A stretch of 64,000 bases of DNA from Pegea sp. RAD2-039. Taxonomy: Eukaryota; Chordata; Thaliacea; Salpida; Salpidae. A program made the translations under genes and the position numbers. The notes beneath the pieces were generated by a model that was not told where the DNA came from, searched no databases, and saw only the letters and a list, made by a program, of their open reading frames with translations. Shown piece after piece: positions 47,991 to 60,100 of this stretch. Location of the stretch: the NCBI GenBank assembly GCA_034620365.1, contig JAQGEQ010000125.1:1-64000 (forward strand), written 5' to 3'. The number at the start of each line of letters is the position of its first letter. Position 1 is the stretch's first letter.

Positions 47991-50900
47991 ATGAACGGAA
48001 ACGAAAAAGTAAAAATGATTTCTACAAAAAATCTTAATTTTTTCAAACTTCTTTTTACAGTTTCCACATTATTGGGTTAAAAGACCTTATACAGACATCT
48101 TACCAAACCCACCTGGTAATGGAAATACATCTTCTTCAATTCAAGGATCAAATCTTCAATATTATCCCCAACTTTTATCACCCAATACCCATCATCACCA
48201 TTATCACCACTCCGGAGCAATCCTTCCTGCTCCTTACAGCTATCAAATCGAACCAACATCGCTACAATACGCTATAAATCAACCAACCGTAACTAACCAG
48301 CAACCACCAACCACGGTTGCTATGCCAACACCTGGTAGTTACGGAAGTTTTCTAGCTGATATCAATCCTTTGCCTCATCACCATAGAAACGTGCCGATGA
48401 CGTCACATCATTTGAATAATATCGCGATTTCGTATCCTTCGCCGTCACCGAATTTTGGAATCACGCAAGCACCGGTGATGACGTCACTACAAAAATTAAA
48501 TATGACGTCACAATCGATAAGCGAGGCGCCCCCCTCAAAAGAGGGTAACCAATATACGACATTGAAATCAGTTGAAATGCCGCCATCAAAAAAGCCTTGT
48601 TACGCGAAAATGACGTCATCAGCGCGTGATAGCTTGCTATCACGTGACAACCAGATGAAAAATAAACTAAAAAAACTTCAACAACAACAACAGCGTGACG
48701 TCATTAGTCCGTTGTCGTTAGGCAAATCAGTCACCCAGATGACGTCACCCTTAGCAACCGATTTTTTTGGTTTGCAAGTTACCCAGCAACCAACAGCGGC
48801 TAGCAACGGTGCTGTTAATAATTTTTTTAACCATCTATCTCCCTGCGTGACGTCATCACTTTCTTATTCGTCACTTACGAACGTATCGGCTTCGGGGAAA
48901 CCCCAAAATACAAATGACGCTCGATCTCACCATCTACATCATCGTTCGCATTCCAAAGATGTAAAGATGACGTCAGATGGCGCTACAACGCTTCCAGTTG
49001 CTTATAATTCACTTAATTACGTAACAAATGACGCGAAACCTTTCGACCAATCAACAGCAGGCAACTTTCAACCGCGCGCAGATCCAACTTTTCCAGGTTT
49101 AAGCCATTTTATGTTCGAAGCCATTTTCGTTCATTCCTATCTTTTACAGCTTTCAATAATGACGTTCTTAACCACTCGCCTACTTACACTGTTGGGGAAG
49201 TCCCATACATGAACCACAATAGTAAGTTGACTTCTAGTTAAATTATCATCACTTCAAAATTTAAATCTAATTATTTTACTACTTGTTATGACGTCACCAA
49301 TAGCGCGCTTTCGTTGATATTTTAAGAAATTGTTTATTTATTTTTAGTTTTCTCTCAAGTCTCATTTGCATAATATTTTTGTATATTATTTTCTTGTGTT
49401 GATACAAAAAAGATCTTTTTTCTTTTGTTTATTTTATAATTTTTATCAAGATTTAACAAACTTTATGCCTTCTATATATACTAATTTGATACTATATTGT
49501 AGCTGGTTTGTTTGTAGCTGGTTTATTTGTAGCTGGTTTGTTTGTAGCTGGTTTGTTTGTTGCTGGTTTGTTTGTTGCTGGTTTATTTGTAGCTGGTTTA
49601 TTTGTAGCTGGTTTATTTGTAGCTGGTTTGTTTGTAGCTGTTTTGTTTGTAGCTGGTTTGTTTGTAGCTGTTTTGTTTGTAGCTGTTTTGTTTGTAGCTG
49701 TTTTGTTTGTAGCTGTTTTGTTTGTAGCTGTTTTGTTTGTAGCTGGTTTGTTTGTAGCTGGTTTGTTTGTAGCTGGTTTGTTTGTAGCTGGTTTGTTTGT
49801 AGCTGGTTTGTTTGTAGCTGGTTTGTTTGTAGCTGGTTTGTTTGTTGCTGTTTTGTTTGTAGCTGTTTTGTTTGTAGCTGGTTTGTTTGTAGCTGGTTTG
49901 TTTGTAGCTGGTTTGTTTGTAGCTGGTTTGTTTGTTGCTGGTTTGTTTGTAGCTGGTTTGTTTGTTGCTGTTTTGTTTGTAGCTGTTTTGTTTGTAGCTG
50001 GTTTGTTTGTAGCTGGTTTGTTTGTAGCTGGTTTGTTTGTAGCTGGTTTGTTTGTAGCTGGTTTGTTTGTAGCTGGTTTGTTTGTTGCTGGTTTGTTTGT
50101 AGCTGGTTTATTAGTAGCTGGTTTGTTTGTAGCTGGTTTATTAGTAGCTGGTTTATTAGTAGCTGGTTTATTGGTAGCTGGTTTATTGGTAGCTGGTTTA
50201 TTGGTAGCTGGTTTATTAGTAGCTGGTTTATTGGTAGCTGGTTTATTGGTAGCTGGTTTATTTCTAGCTGGTTTATTTCTAGCTGGTTTATTAGTAGCTG
50301 GTTTATTGGTAGCTAGTTGGCTACTATGCAATACTGATATGTAATAATTTTTGTTTAGTTTATTTTTTGGCAACATTTATTTTATGTTTAGTTTTACTTC
50401 TAACTAGTTTCTTATTTTGAAGTGGGTTTTTATGATTTTAAAAATGTTGAAAATTTATCTAATTTTGAATAAACTATAAATTTCTAAAGTATTTTTAATA
50501 AGTATTTAATTTTTAGTTTATTTATTTTTAACTTTCAAATAATTTGAGACAATTTTATTTTTAGTTTTCTTTTTACAGAATTCTTTTTAGTTTAGAGATT
50601 TTTCTTTTTTAAGAAATTATTTATTTGAATTTTTTGATTAAAAAATTTCAGATTATTTAGAAAAAGACTTTTTAAAAAATTATTTCAAAATTAAAAAGAT
50701 GAAAAAGTATTTCTATTTCTATTATATATAAATTAGAAAAAGTGAATTTTTATATTTATTTTTTGTTTTTATTTGTTTTTTTTTTAATCTTTTATTGAAT
50801 TTATTAAACTATTTGATATTTTTTTTCTTATATTTTATTTTATAAACTTTTCATGAAAATTTGAAAATAATTTTTTTCTTTTTTTAGGAACTTCACTTCA

Positions 50901-53900
50901 AAACCAACCAACACCAATTATGCCTCACCACCAACTTCATAACACTAAAATATCTTCTCAAAAACCAATGAATAAACCAGTTACTGATGACGTCATCATC
51001 TCTAAAAGATTACCAACCGTTCAACCATCTCAAAAACCAACCTTACAACCATCTAAACCATCTGAATTACCTAAACAACCATCTAACAACCAGAAACCAT
51101 CACCAAAACCATCTAAACCTCAACAACCATCTAAACCAGTTCAACAACCCGATCATGAAACCACTAGATCAACTCCTGCCTTCGATCTTCAACCGACAAC
51201 TCCTGCGGCACTTAAGAGCTTGATTTCCCGCTGGAAGTCCTCATCTCGACCCGAAGTCACTCCAAAAGCTAAACCTGCTAAACGGGGACGAAAACCAAAA
51301 AATCGAACACCAGTTGTTACTACGACGACGACGACACCAACGAAGCATGCTGCTGATCATTCGGTTGTTATGCCAACTACTCCATTGGTTACGTCATCGC
51401 CGACATCGTCATCAACAAACCAGTTAGATGTTTTCAAGACTCCGGTTGCCATGACAACGACTCCGAAATCATTAACCAAGTAAGTTATTTGCTTAGTAAC
51501 TAATCACTTAGCAACCAACCATTTAGCAACCAACCACTTAGCAACCAACCACTTGGCAACCAATCACTTGGCAACCATCTACTTAGAAACCACTTGTTAA
51601 GCAACCAACCAATTATCAACCAACCACTTAGCAACCAATCACTTAGCAACCATCTACTTAGCAACCGATCACTTAGCAACCAATCACTTAGCAACCATCT
51701 ACTTGGCAGCCAATTACTTAGCAACCATCTACTTGGCAACCAATTACTTAGCAACCATCTACTTACCAACCAACTACTTAACAACCATCCACTTAGCAAC
51801 CAATCGCTCAGCAATCAACCACTTATCAACCAACTACTTAGCAACCAACCACTTATCAACCAACTACTTAGCAACCAATCGCTCAGCAATCAACCACATA
51901 TCAACCAACTACTTAGCAACCAACCACTTATCAACCAACTACTTAGCAACCATCTACTTATCAACCAACTACTTAGCAACCATCTACTTATCAACCAACT
52001 ACTTATCAACCAACTACTTAGCAACCAATCGCTCAGCAATCAACCACTTATCAACCAACTACTTAGCAACCAACCATTTAGCAACCAACCACTTGGCAAC
52101 CAGCCACTTGGCAACCAACCACTTGGCAACCAACCACTTGGCAACCAACCACTTGGCAACCAACCACTTGGCAACCAACCACTTAGCAACCAATCACTTA
52201 GCAACCATCTACTTAGCAACCGATCACTTAGCAACCAATCACTTATCAACCAACTACTTAGCAACCATCTACTTAACAACCATCCACTTAGCAACCAATC
52301 GCTCAGCAATCAACCACTTATCAACCAACTACTTAGCAACCAACCACTTAGCAACCAACCACTTATCAACCAACTACTTAGCAACCATCTACTTAGCAAC
52401 CATCTACTTGGCAACTGTGTTTCAGATCTGGTAAACGGAAAGGTCGGCCACCAGGATCTCTCAGCAAACGGAAACTTCAACCTTCAACCTCATCACCTTC
52501 AACACCTTCTGTAAATAATTTGTGACGTCATCATCATCAATGACGTCATTATTTATCGATTACAGACAACGCCTAGAAGTTGGCGAAAATCGTTGACGAA
52601 AAGTGTTGGAAAAAAAGAGGTTAAAAGAAGAAGAATTCTTCCACCAGCACCACCAAGTCAGTTGTTTTTGTTCTCAACTCAAAATTTCAAACATTTTTTC
52701 AACTTTTAGGAAAAATTGTTGCAAACTCAGCTATCGGTGAGACGGTTTTACATAAAGCAGCACAAATCGGTTGTGTGGTGAGTTCAACAGTACCATCTAG
52801 CGGCGACGAAAGATTTTAAAGATTATTTTTCAGGAAAGCGCCGAATATTATTTAATGTATGGAATAATTGATGCAAATATCAAAGATAATGCCGGATATA
52901 CTCCTTTACATGAAGCTTGTGTTAATAATCAGTTAAAAACTGCAAAAATTTTACTTCAATATGGTGCTAAAGTTGAAGTTGCTGCACAAGATGGTACTAG
53001 GTAAGTGATGACGTCATCAGATGATATGTGAGTGACGTCATTGGTTTTAAGACCGCTTCATGATGCTGTTGAAAATGATAATTTGGAAATTGTGAGATTG
53101 TTGATATCTTGTGGAGCAGATCCAACTGTTGATAAATTTTCTGGAAGAAAAATTGAAGAAATGATAAAAAGTAAAAAAATGAGAAGTTTTTTTGAAGGTA
53201 AAAAAAAAATTCCCCTTTTTCGAAACTCTAAATTTTTTTTTTCAGCTCATTTAAAAACTCTTCAATTAACAACATTAGAACAAGTTTTAAATCCAACACC
53301 CTGGAATATTCCAGTTTCTAAAATCTTTGGTAATATCTACAACGTCCCTAAACCCTTTTTTCTAAAAGAAAGTTCCTTTTTCAGACCCTGATCCGGATAC
53401 AACTGGATTTGATCCAATTCACCGAATCACAAAAAAACAAAATCCTCGAGCAGAAGATTTAGAATTCCTAATTTTCGACCAAAAACCTCCAAAAACATTT
53501 TCAATTCATCCCTATGATATGAAGAATCGTCAAATCAAGTAAAAAACGCCCCAAAAGTGCCCCAAAAACGTCCCAATTATCATTTGATTTCAACAGAAGT
53601 ACAAATTTCTTTCAACTTGATGACTTACTTCTCGAACAACGTTGTCAACGAGCTCATTTTCTCCTAGCAACCGCTGCTGACGTCAAATCCATCTCTAAAC
53701 AACATCTCCATGACAACAATGTAAGTGACGTCATCTCTATCATCATCTAATGACGTCATCACGTTTACAGCTAACTGCTTGCCAACCCTCGCTGCCTAGC
53801 AACGATGACGAAATCGATTTGATTCGTTGCGAGGATTCTGTTTCACATGTTCGTAACCAAGCAACCATGATGCGCGTCAACGTCATCACCGGTGACGTCA

Positions 53901-54082
53901 CAGTCGTTATTGACAACAAGAAGAAAAACGATTTGATGACGTCATCGCTTCCCGTCACAAAGTTTGAAGATTTTGTTGAAGAAGAAGAAGGAAAAGATGA
54001 AACGCGTTGTGCTGATGACGTCACTGCAACATCAGTTGTGACGTCATCAAATGGTGATGACGTGATGATAGCGAGTCATTGA
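47991..54082 (+). CDS. BCOR: BCOR/BCORL1-type Polycomb corepressor
   Basis: Nuclear corepressor subunit of variant PRC1.1. Thirteen phase-consistent exons: 47991-48008, 48061-49096, 49150-49221, 50888-51479, 52426-52510, 52566-52656, 52710-52777, 52834-53000, 53052-53197, 53246-53329, 53385-53538, 53597-53720, 53771-54082, giving 982 residues. The N-terminal 600 residues are low-complexity (His, Pro, Gln, Ser) with CRE-encoded MTS units. Two AT-hook-like motifs: KRGRKPKNR (exon 4) and KRKGRPPGS (exon 5). Ankyrin repeats about 632-760 include [24 protein letters not shown] and [20 protein letters not shown], nearly identical to BCOR. The region from [20 protein letters not shown] resembles the PCGF1-binding PUFD domain, less certainly. 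The tail is CRE-rich and acidic. Start chosen as the first Met before a 52-nt intron. BCOR and BCORL1 cannot be separated. Confidence 0.9.
49500..50325. repeat. 15-bp GTTTGTTTGTAGCTG array in a BCOR intron
   Basis: About 55 units. As 15 is divisible by three and the unit lacks stops in several frames, both strands show ORFs near 300 codons; these are artefacts inside the intron 49222-50887. The remainder of the intron is AT-rich. Confidence 0.95.
51485..52418. repeat. 15-bp CACTTAGCAACCAAT array filling a BCOR intron
   Basis: About 62 units spanning almost splice site to splice site (intron 51480-52425). Each unit has an AGCAAC X-box half-site and often a CCAAT word. Same family as 59062-60850 in CCM2. 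Confidence 0.95.
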
Positions 54083-54243
54083 TGACGTCATCTTTTTATG
54101 AAATTTTTTTGTTTTTGTTCTTTTTATTTCGTTTTTTGTCTGCTTTGCGATGCAGTTGTCATGCAAACAGTGGAGACGACGCTGATGACGTCATCAATGC
54201 GCGCTTAAAATAGTCGGCTTTTGTCGCTTTGAAATTTACTGCG

Positions 54244-54249
54244 AATAAA
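54244..54249 (+). terminator. BCOR poly(A) signal
   Basis: AATAAA about 160 nt after the stop. Confidence 0.55.
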
Positions 54250-54344
54250 ATTCCTACAGAAATTTCAATTTGAAAAATTCAGAAATCAGAAAATTAAGTT
54301 TCAGGAAAAAAAGTTAAAATAATATAAAGCTGAACAGGAAGTTT

Positions 54345-56540
54345 TTGATATGATCTTCCATCTCTTCTTATGAAGACGCAAATATGACTTTATCTTCAAA
54401 TTATTCTGATCTTTAAGCTCTCTAACAACTTGTCTCAGAGTTACAATACTTTATTCTGATATCTTCCATCTCTTCTTATGAAGACTCAAATATGACTTCA
54501 TCTTCTAATTATTCTGATCTTCAAACTCTCTACCAACTTGTCTCAGAGTTACATCAGTTCATTCTGATATCTTCTCATCTCTTCTTTTAAAGATCAAAAC
54601 ATGACTTCATCTTCTAATTATTCTGATCTTCAAACTCTCTAACAACTTGTCTCAGAGTTACATCAGTTCATTCTGATATCTTCCCTAACTTCTTATGAAG
54701 ATTCAAATATGACTTCTTCTTCTAATTATTCTGATCTTCAAACTCTCTAACAACTTGTCTCAGGGTTACATCAGTTCATTCTGATATCTTCCAATCTCTT
54801 CTTATGAAGATTCAAATATGACTTCATCTTCTAATTATTCTGATCTTTAAACTCTCTACCAACTTGTCTCAGAGTTACATCAGTTCATTCTGATATCTTC
54901 CATCTCTTCTTATGAAGACGCAAATATGACTTAATCTTCTAATTAATCTGATCTTCAAACTCTCTACCAACTTGTCTCAGAGTTGCATCATTTCATTCTG
55001 ATATCTTCCATCTCTTCTTTCAAAGATCCAAACATGACTTCATCTTCTAATTAATCTGATCTTCAAACTCTCTACCAACTTGTCTCAGAGTTACATCAGT
55101 TCATTCTGATATCTTCCCATCTCTTCTTATGAAGACGCAAACATGACTTCATCTTCTAATTATTCTGATCTTCAAGCTATCTACCAACTTGTCTCAGGGT
55201 TACATCATTTCATTCTGATATCTTCCCATCTCTTCTTATGAAGACGCAAACATGACTTCATCTTCTAATTAATCTGATCTTCAAACTCTCTACCAACTTG
55301 TCTCAGAGTTACATCAGTTCATTCTGATATCTTCCCATCTATTCTTATGAAGACGCAAACATGACTTCATATTCTAATTTTTTTGATCTTTAAACTTTCT
55401 ACCAACTTGTCTCAAAGTTACATCAGTTCATTCTGATATCTTCCATCTCTTCTTATGAAGACGCAAATATGACTTAATCTTCTAATTAATCTGATCTTCA
55501 AACTCTCTACCAACTTGTCTCAGAGTTGCATCATTTCATTCTGATATCTTCCATCTCTTCTTTCAAAGATCCAAACATGACTTCATCTTCTAATTAATCT
55601 GATCCTCAAACTCTCTACCAACTTGTCTCAGAGTTACATCAGTTCATTCTGATATCTTCCCATCTATTCTTATGAAGACGCAAACATGACTTCATATTCT
55701 AATTTTTTTGATCTTTAAACTCTCTACCAACTTGTCTCAGAGTTACATCAGTTCATTCTGATATCTTCCCATCTATTCTTATGAAGACGCAAACATGACT
55801 TCATATTCTAATTTTTTTGAGCTTTAAACTCTCTACCAACTTGTCTCAGAGTTACATCAGTTCATTCTGATATCTTCCCATCTATTCTTATGAAGACGCA
55901 AACATGACTTCATATTCTAATTTTTTTGATCTTTAAACTCTCTACCAACTTGTCTCAAAGTTACATCAGTTCATTCTGATATCTTCCCATCTCTTCTTAT
56001 GAACATCCAAACATGACTTCATATTCTAATTATTCTGATCTTTAAACTCTCTACCAACTTGTCTCAAAGTTACATCAGTTCATTCTGATATCTTCCATCT
56101 CTTCTTATGAAGACGCAAATATGACTTAATCTTCTAATTAATCTGATCTTCAAACTCTCTACCAACTTGTCTCAGAGTTGCATCATTTCATTCTGATATC
56201 TTCCATCTCTTCTTTCAAAGATCCAAACATGACTTCATCTTCTAATTAATCTGATCTTCAAACTCTCTACCAACTTGTCTCAGAGTTACATCAGTTCATT
56301 CTGATATCTTCCCATCTCTTCTTATGAAGACGCAAACATGACTTCATCTTCTAATTATTCTGATCTTCAAGCTATCTACCAACTTGTCTCAGGGTTACAT
56401 CATTTCATTCTGATATCTTCCCATCTCTTCTTATGAAGACGCAAACATGACTTCATCTTCTAATTATTCTGATCTTCAAGCTATCTACCAACTTGTCTCA
56501 GAGTTACATCAGTTCATTCTGATATCTTCCATCTCTTCTT
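54345..56540. repeat. 108-bp satellite array between BCOR and CCM2
   Basis: About twenty units of the same satellite as in DAW1 intron 3, here intergenic and without the regular three-unit cycle. Blocks are nonetheless duplicated: 54905-55250 and 56100-56440 are near-identical. Confidence 0.94.
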
Positions 56541-56916
56541 AAATAATAATAATAAATTTTTGATAGAAATTAATTTAAGGTAAAAATCCTTTAATTAAAA
56601 TCCTTTGTCCTTTAATTTTAAAGATTGTTTTCAGCGAAGATCTTGTAGAGATTCAGACTCGATTTCTAGAAACTTTTCAAGAAACGAAATTTTATGAAAA
56701 AATTGATTTATTTGCAAATTGAAGAAAATTTTCTTATTTTTCTCATAAATGTCGTCATAACAACTTCAAAAAACTTCGAAAACGCGATTTTCTGCTTATT
56801 CTAAAATAAGTTGCAAAAATCCTTTTTCAAATCATTACACACAAATCATAATAATCATATGACGTCATCATTAAAGTCGAGACATCGTTGATGACGTCAT
56901 ATTTCATTTTAGTTTC

Positions 56917-56922
56917 TTTATT
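56917..56922 (-). terminator. CCM2 poly(A) signal
   Basis: AATAAA on the minus strand about 185 nt past the CCM2 stop. Confidence 0.5.
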
Positions 56923-56979
56923 TGAAGATCAAGAGAAAAAAAGAAAAAAACTGAAACAAAAAGCAGCAAGAAGAAGATG

Positions 56980-57104
56980 ACGTCATTGTAGTGACAAATG
57001 GACTTGATGACGTCATTGTATTGACAAATGGACTTGATGACGTCATTGTATTGACAAATGGACTTGATGACGTTATTGTATTGACAAATGGACTTGATGA
57101 CGTC
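56980..57104 (-). repeat. 30-bp CRE array in the CCM2 3' untranslated region
   Basis: Four units of about 30 bp (GACTTGATGACGTCATTGTA plus TTGACAAATG), one with the CpG lost (GACGTTAT), directly after the CCM2 stop. Confidence 0.88.
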
Positions 57105-57105
57105 A

Positions 57106-60100
57106 TCAAAGCTGTGTGATGAACTTATCAATAAGGTCATCTCGTCGTGAAGATGATGACGTCATCGAAGATTTTTTATTTTTTCGTTTTTTTATCGAAG
57201 TATTAGCGACGTCATCATCAAGTTTATTTTTGCTTGATGACGTCACTACTTCTGTTGATGACGTAGCAGCAGTTTTCTACAAAACATAGAAATTACGATG
57301 ATGACGTCATCACTAACAAACTTACTTCAACATTGATGACGTCATCATCGACGTAAGAAGCGACAAATGGTGGAAAAGGAGCTCCAAATTCTTCGGGAGT
57401 TTTTGAACGTCGAGCTGCGAATATAAAAGCGTCGATGACGTCATAAAGCGTCGATGACGTCACACTTACCATTATCGCGTGTTGTAACCTCAACTTTTGA
57501 ATATTTGTAATTCGTGACGTCATCATCTCCAGATCGAAGAATTTGTTGTGATTCGCTGATGATGTCATCATCAGTTGGCAGTTGTGAATCAGAAGGAGAT
57601 GATGACGTCACAGTGGTCGTTTCGTTGACAACGTCACAGCAAGTAGCAGATTTATCTTGAAAAAACAAGAAACAATTAGATGATGACGTCACATGTTAAT
57701 CGATGACGTTACAAGTTAGTGGATGACGTCACAAATTAGATGATGACGTCACAAGTTAGTTGATGACGTCACAAGTTAGTTGATGACGTCACAAGTTAGT
57801 TGATGACGTCACAAGTTAGTTGATGATGTCACAAGTTAGATGATGACGTCACAAGTTAATTGATGACGTCACAAGTTAGATGATGACGTCACAAGTTAAT
57901 TGATGACGTCGCAAGTTAGATGATGACGTCACAAGTTAATTGATGACGTCGCAAGTTAGTCGATGACGTCACAAGTTAGATGATGACGTCACAAGTTAAT
58001 TGATGACGTCGCAAGTTAGTCGATGACGTCACAAGTTAGATGATGACGTCACAAGTTAATTGATGACGTCACAAGTTAGTCGATGACGTCACAAGTTAGA
58101 TGATGACGTCACAAGTTAATTGATGACGTCACAGGTTAGTTGATGACGTCACAAATTACCTTTTGGTTCTGAACTTTCAGAGATTTCTTCAGAATTTCTG
58201 AAAAATAAAAATTGAGGCAAATCAAATAAGATGACGTCATCAAAACAAACTTTGTCGATGGTGACGTCATAGATGGTGACGTCATAGATGAAATTTGATG
58301 CTCTTGAAGAAATTGATCAAAATATTCAAGATCTGAAGCAGTGGGAATAAAACTTCGCATTCCTAAAAACATATGACATCATCAGCATCATCAATGACGT
58401 CATCAGCATAAACTCACCTAGCAACAGCGATTTACGTTTATCAGTATAAATACGAAAAGCTTGATCTAAGAAACAATCAATTGGTAAACCACCAGTTCGG
58501 AACCGATGAAGATATCTCGCAAATTCAGAGATTTCCTCATTATCCAAACATTGACGTAACTGCCATAGAAACGATGACGTCACAAACACATGATGACGTC
58601 ACTAACACATGATGACGTCACTAACCAGCGCGATAAATTGCTGCAGAGTCATATTTTGTAATTTTTCTGAATCAGGAATTTTATTTGTAGAAACTTCAGA
58701 TGAACTTTCCGATTTTGAACGATGACGTTTCAATGACGTAGTAAGCTCTGATGACGTCACATTATCATCAAAACTTATAGATACTGGTGATGCTAAATTT
58801 CTGCAAATTCAAAGTGATGATGACGTCACAAATGTTTCGATGACGTCATTACATAGTAGCTGGTGCTGAGGAGTTGTCTTCTGATTTGTTACTTCGAGAA
58901 GTTGGTTGACAAGAAGAAAAATCGGGAAGAAAACGCTGTCTGTAAGGAAGTACTACATCATCAGTTGATGACGTCATCGGAAGTCACTTACATATTAAGT
59001 TGAAGTCTTTGAGAAATCGAAAGAGTTTCGTTCAACTTTCGGTCGACCGAACCATCTGAAAATCATAAACCAATTACTTAGCAACCGACCACTTAGCAAC
59101 CAATCACTTAGCAACCAATCACTTGGCAACCAATCATTTAGCAACTAATCACTTAGCAACCAATCACTTAGCAACCAATTACTTAGCAACCAACTACTTA
59201 GTAACCAACCACTTAGCAACCAATCACTTGGCAACCAATCACTTAGCAACTAATCACTTAGCAGCCAATCACTTAGCAACCAATTACTTAGCAACCAACT
59301 AGTTAGTAACCAACCACTTGGCAACCATCTACTTGGCAACCAACCACTTGGCAGCCAATCATTTAGCAACCAACCACTTGTCAACCAACCACTTGGCAAC
59401 CAACCACTTGGAAACCAATCACTTAGCAACCAATCACTTAGCAACCAATCACTTGGCAACCAACCACTTAGCAACCAATCAGTTAGCAACCAATCACTTA
59501 GCAACCAACTACTTAGCAACGAATCACTTAGTAACCATCTACTTGGCAACCAATCACTTAGCAACCAATCGCTCAGCAACCAACCACTTAGCAACCAATC
59601 ATTTAGCAAAAACCACTTGGCAACCAATCATTTAGCAACTGATCACTTAGCAACCAATCACTTAGCAACCAATCAGTTAGCAACCAACCACTTAGCAACT
59701 AACCACTTAGCAACCAATCACTTAGCAACTAACCACTTAGCAACCAATAACTTAGCAACTACTTGGCAACCAATCACTTAGCAACCAACCACTTAGCAAC
59801 CAACCACTTGGCAACCAATCACTTGGCAACCAATCGCTTAACAACCAATCACTTAGCAACGAATCACTTAGAAACCAATCACTTAGCATAAACCACTTGG
59901 CAGCCAATCATTTAGCAACCAACCACTTGACAGCCAACAACTTGTCAACCAACCACTTGGCAACCAACCACTTGGAAACCAATCACTTAGCAACCAATCA
60001 CTTAGCAACCAATCACTTAGCAACCAATCACTTAGCAACCAATCACTTGGCAACCAACTACTTAGCAACCAATCAGTTAGCAACCAATCACTTAGCAACC

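Noticed and set aside
49366-50376. Three overlapping ORFs of 278-316 codons (SWFVC, NKPAT, GLFVA repeats)
   Set aside because: They are frames of a 15-bp intronic minisatellite that stays open because 15 is divisible by three. The BCOR exons splice across it in phase.
51500-52514. ORFs of 89-306 codons with LSNQP or ATNHL repeats
   Set aside because: Translation of the 15-bp array in the BCOR intron. Only 52426-52510 is a real exon, in a different context.
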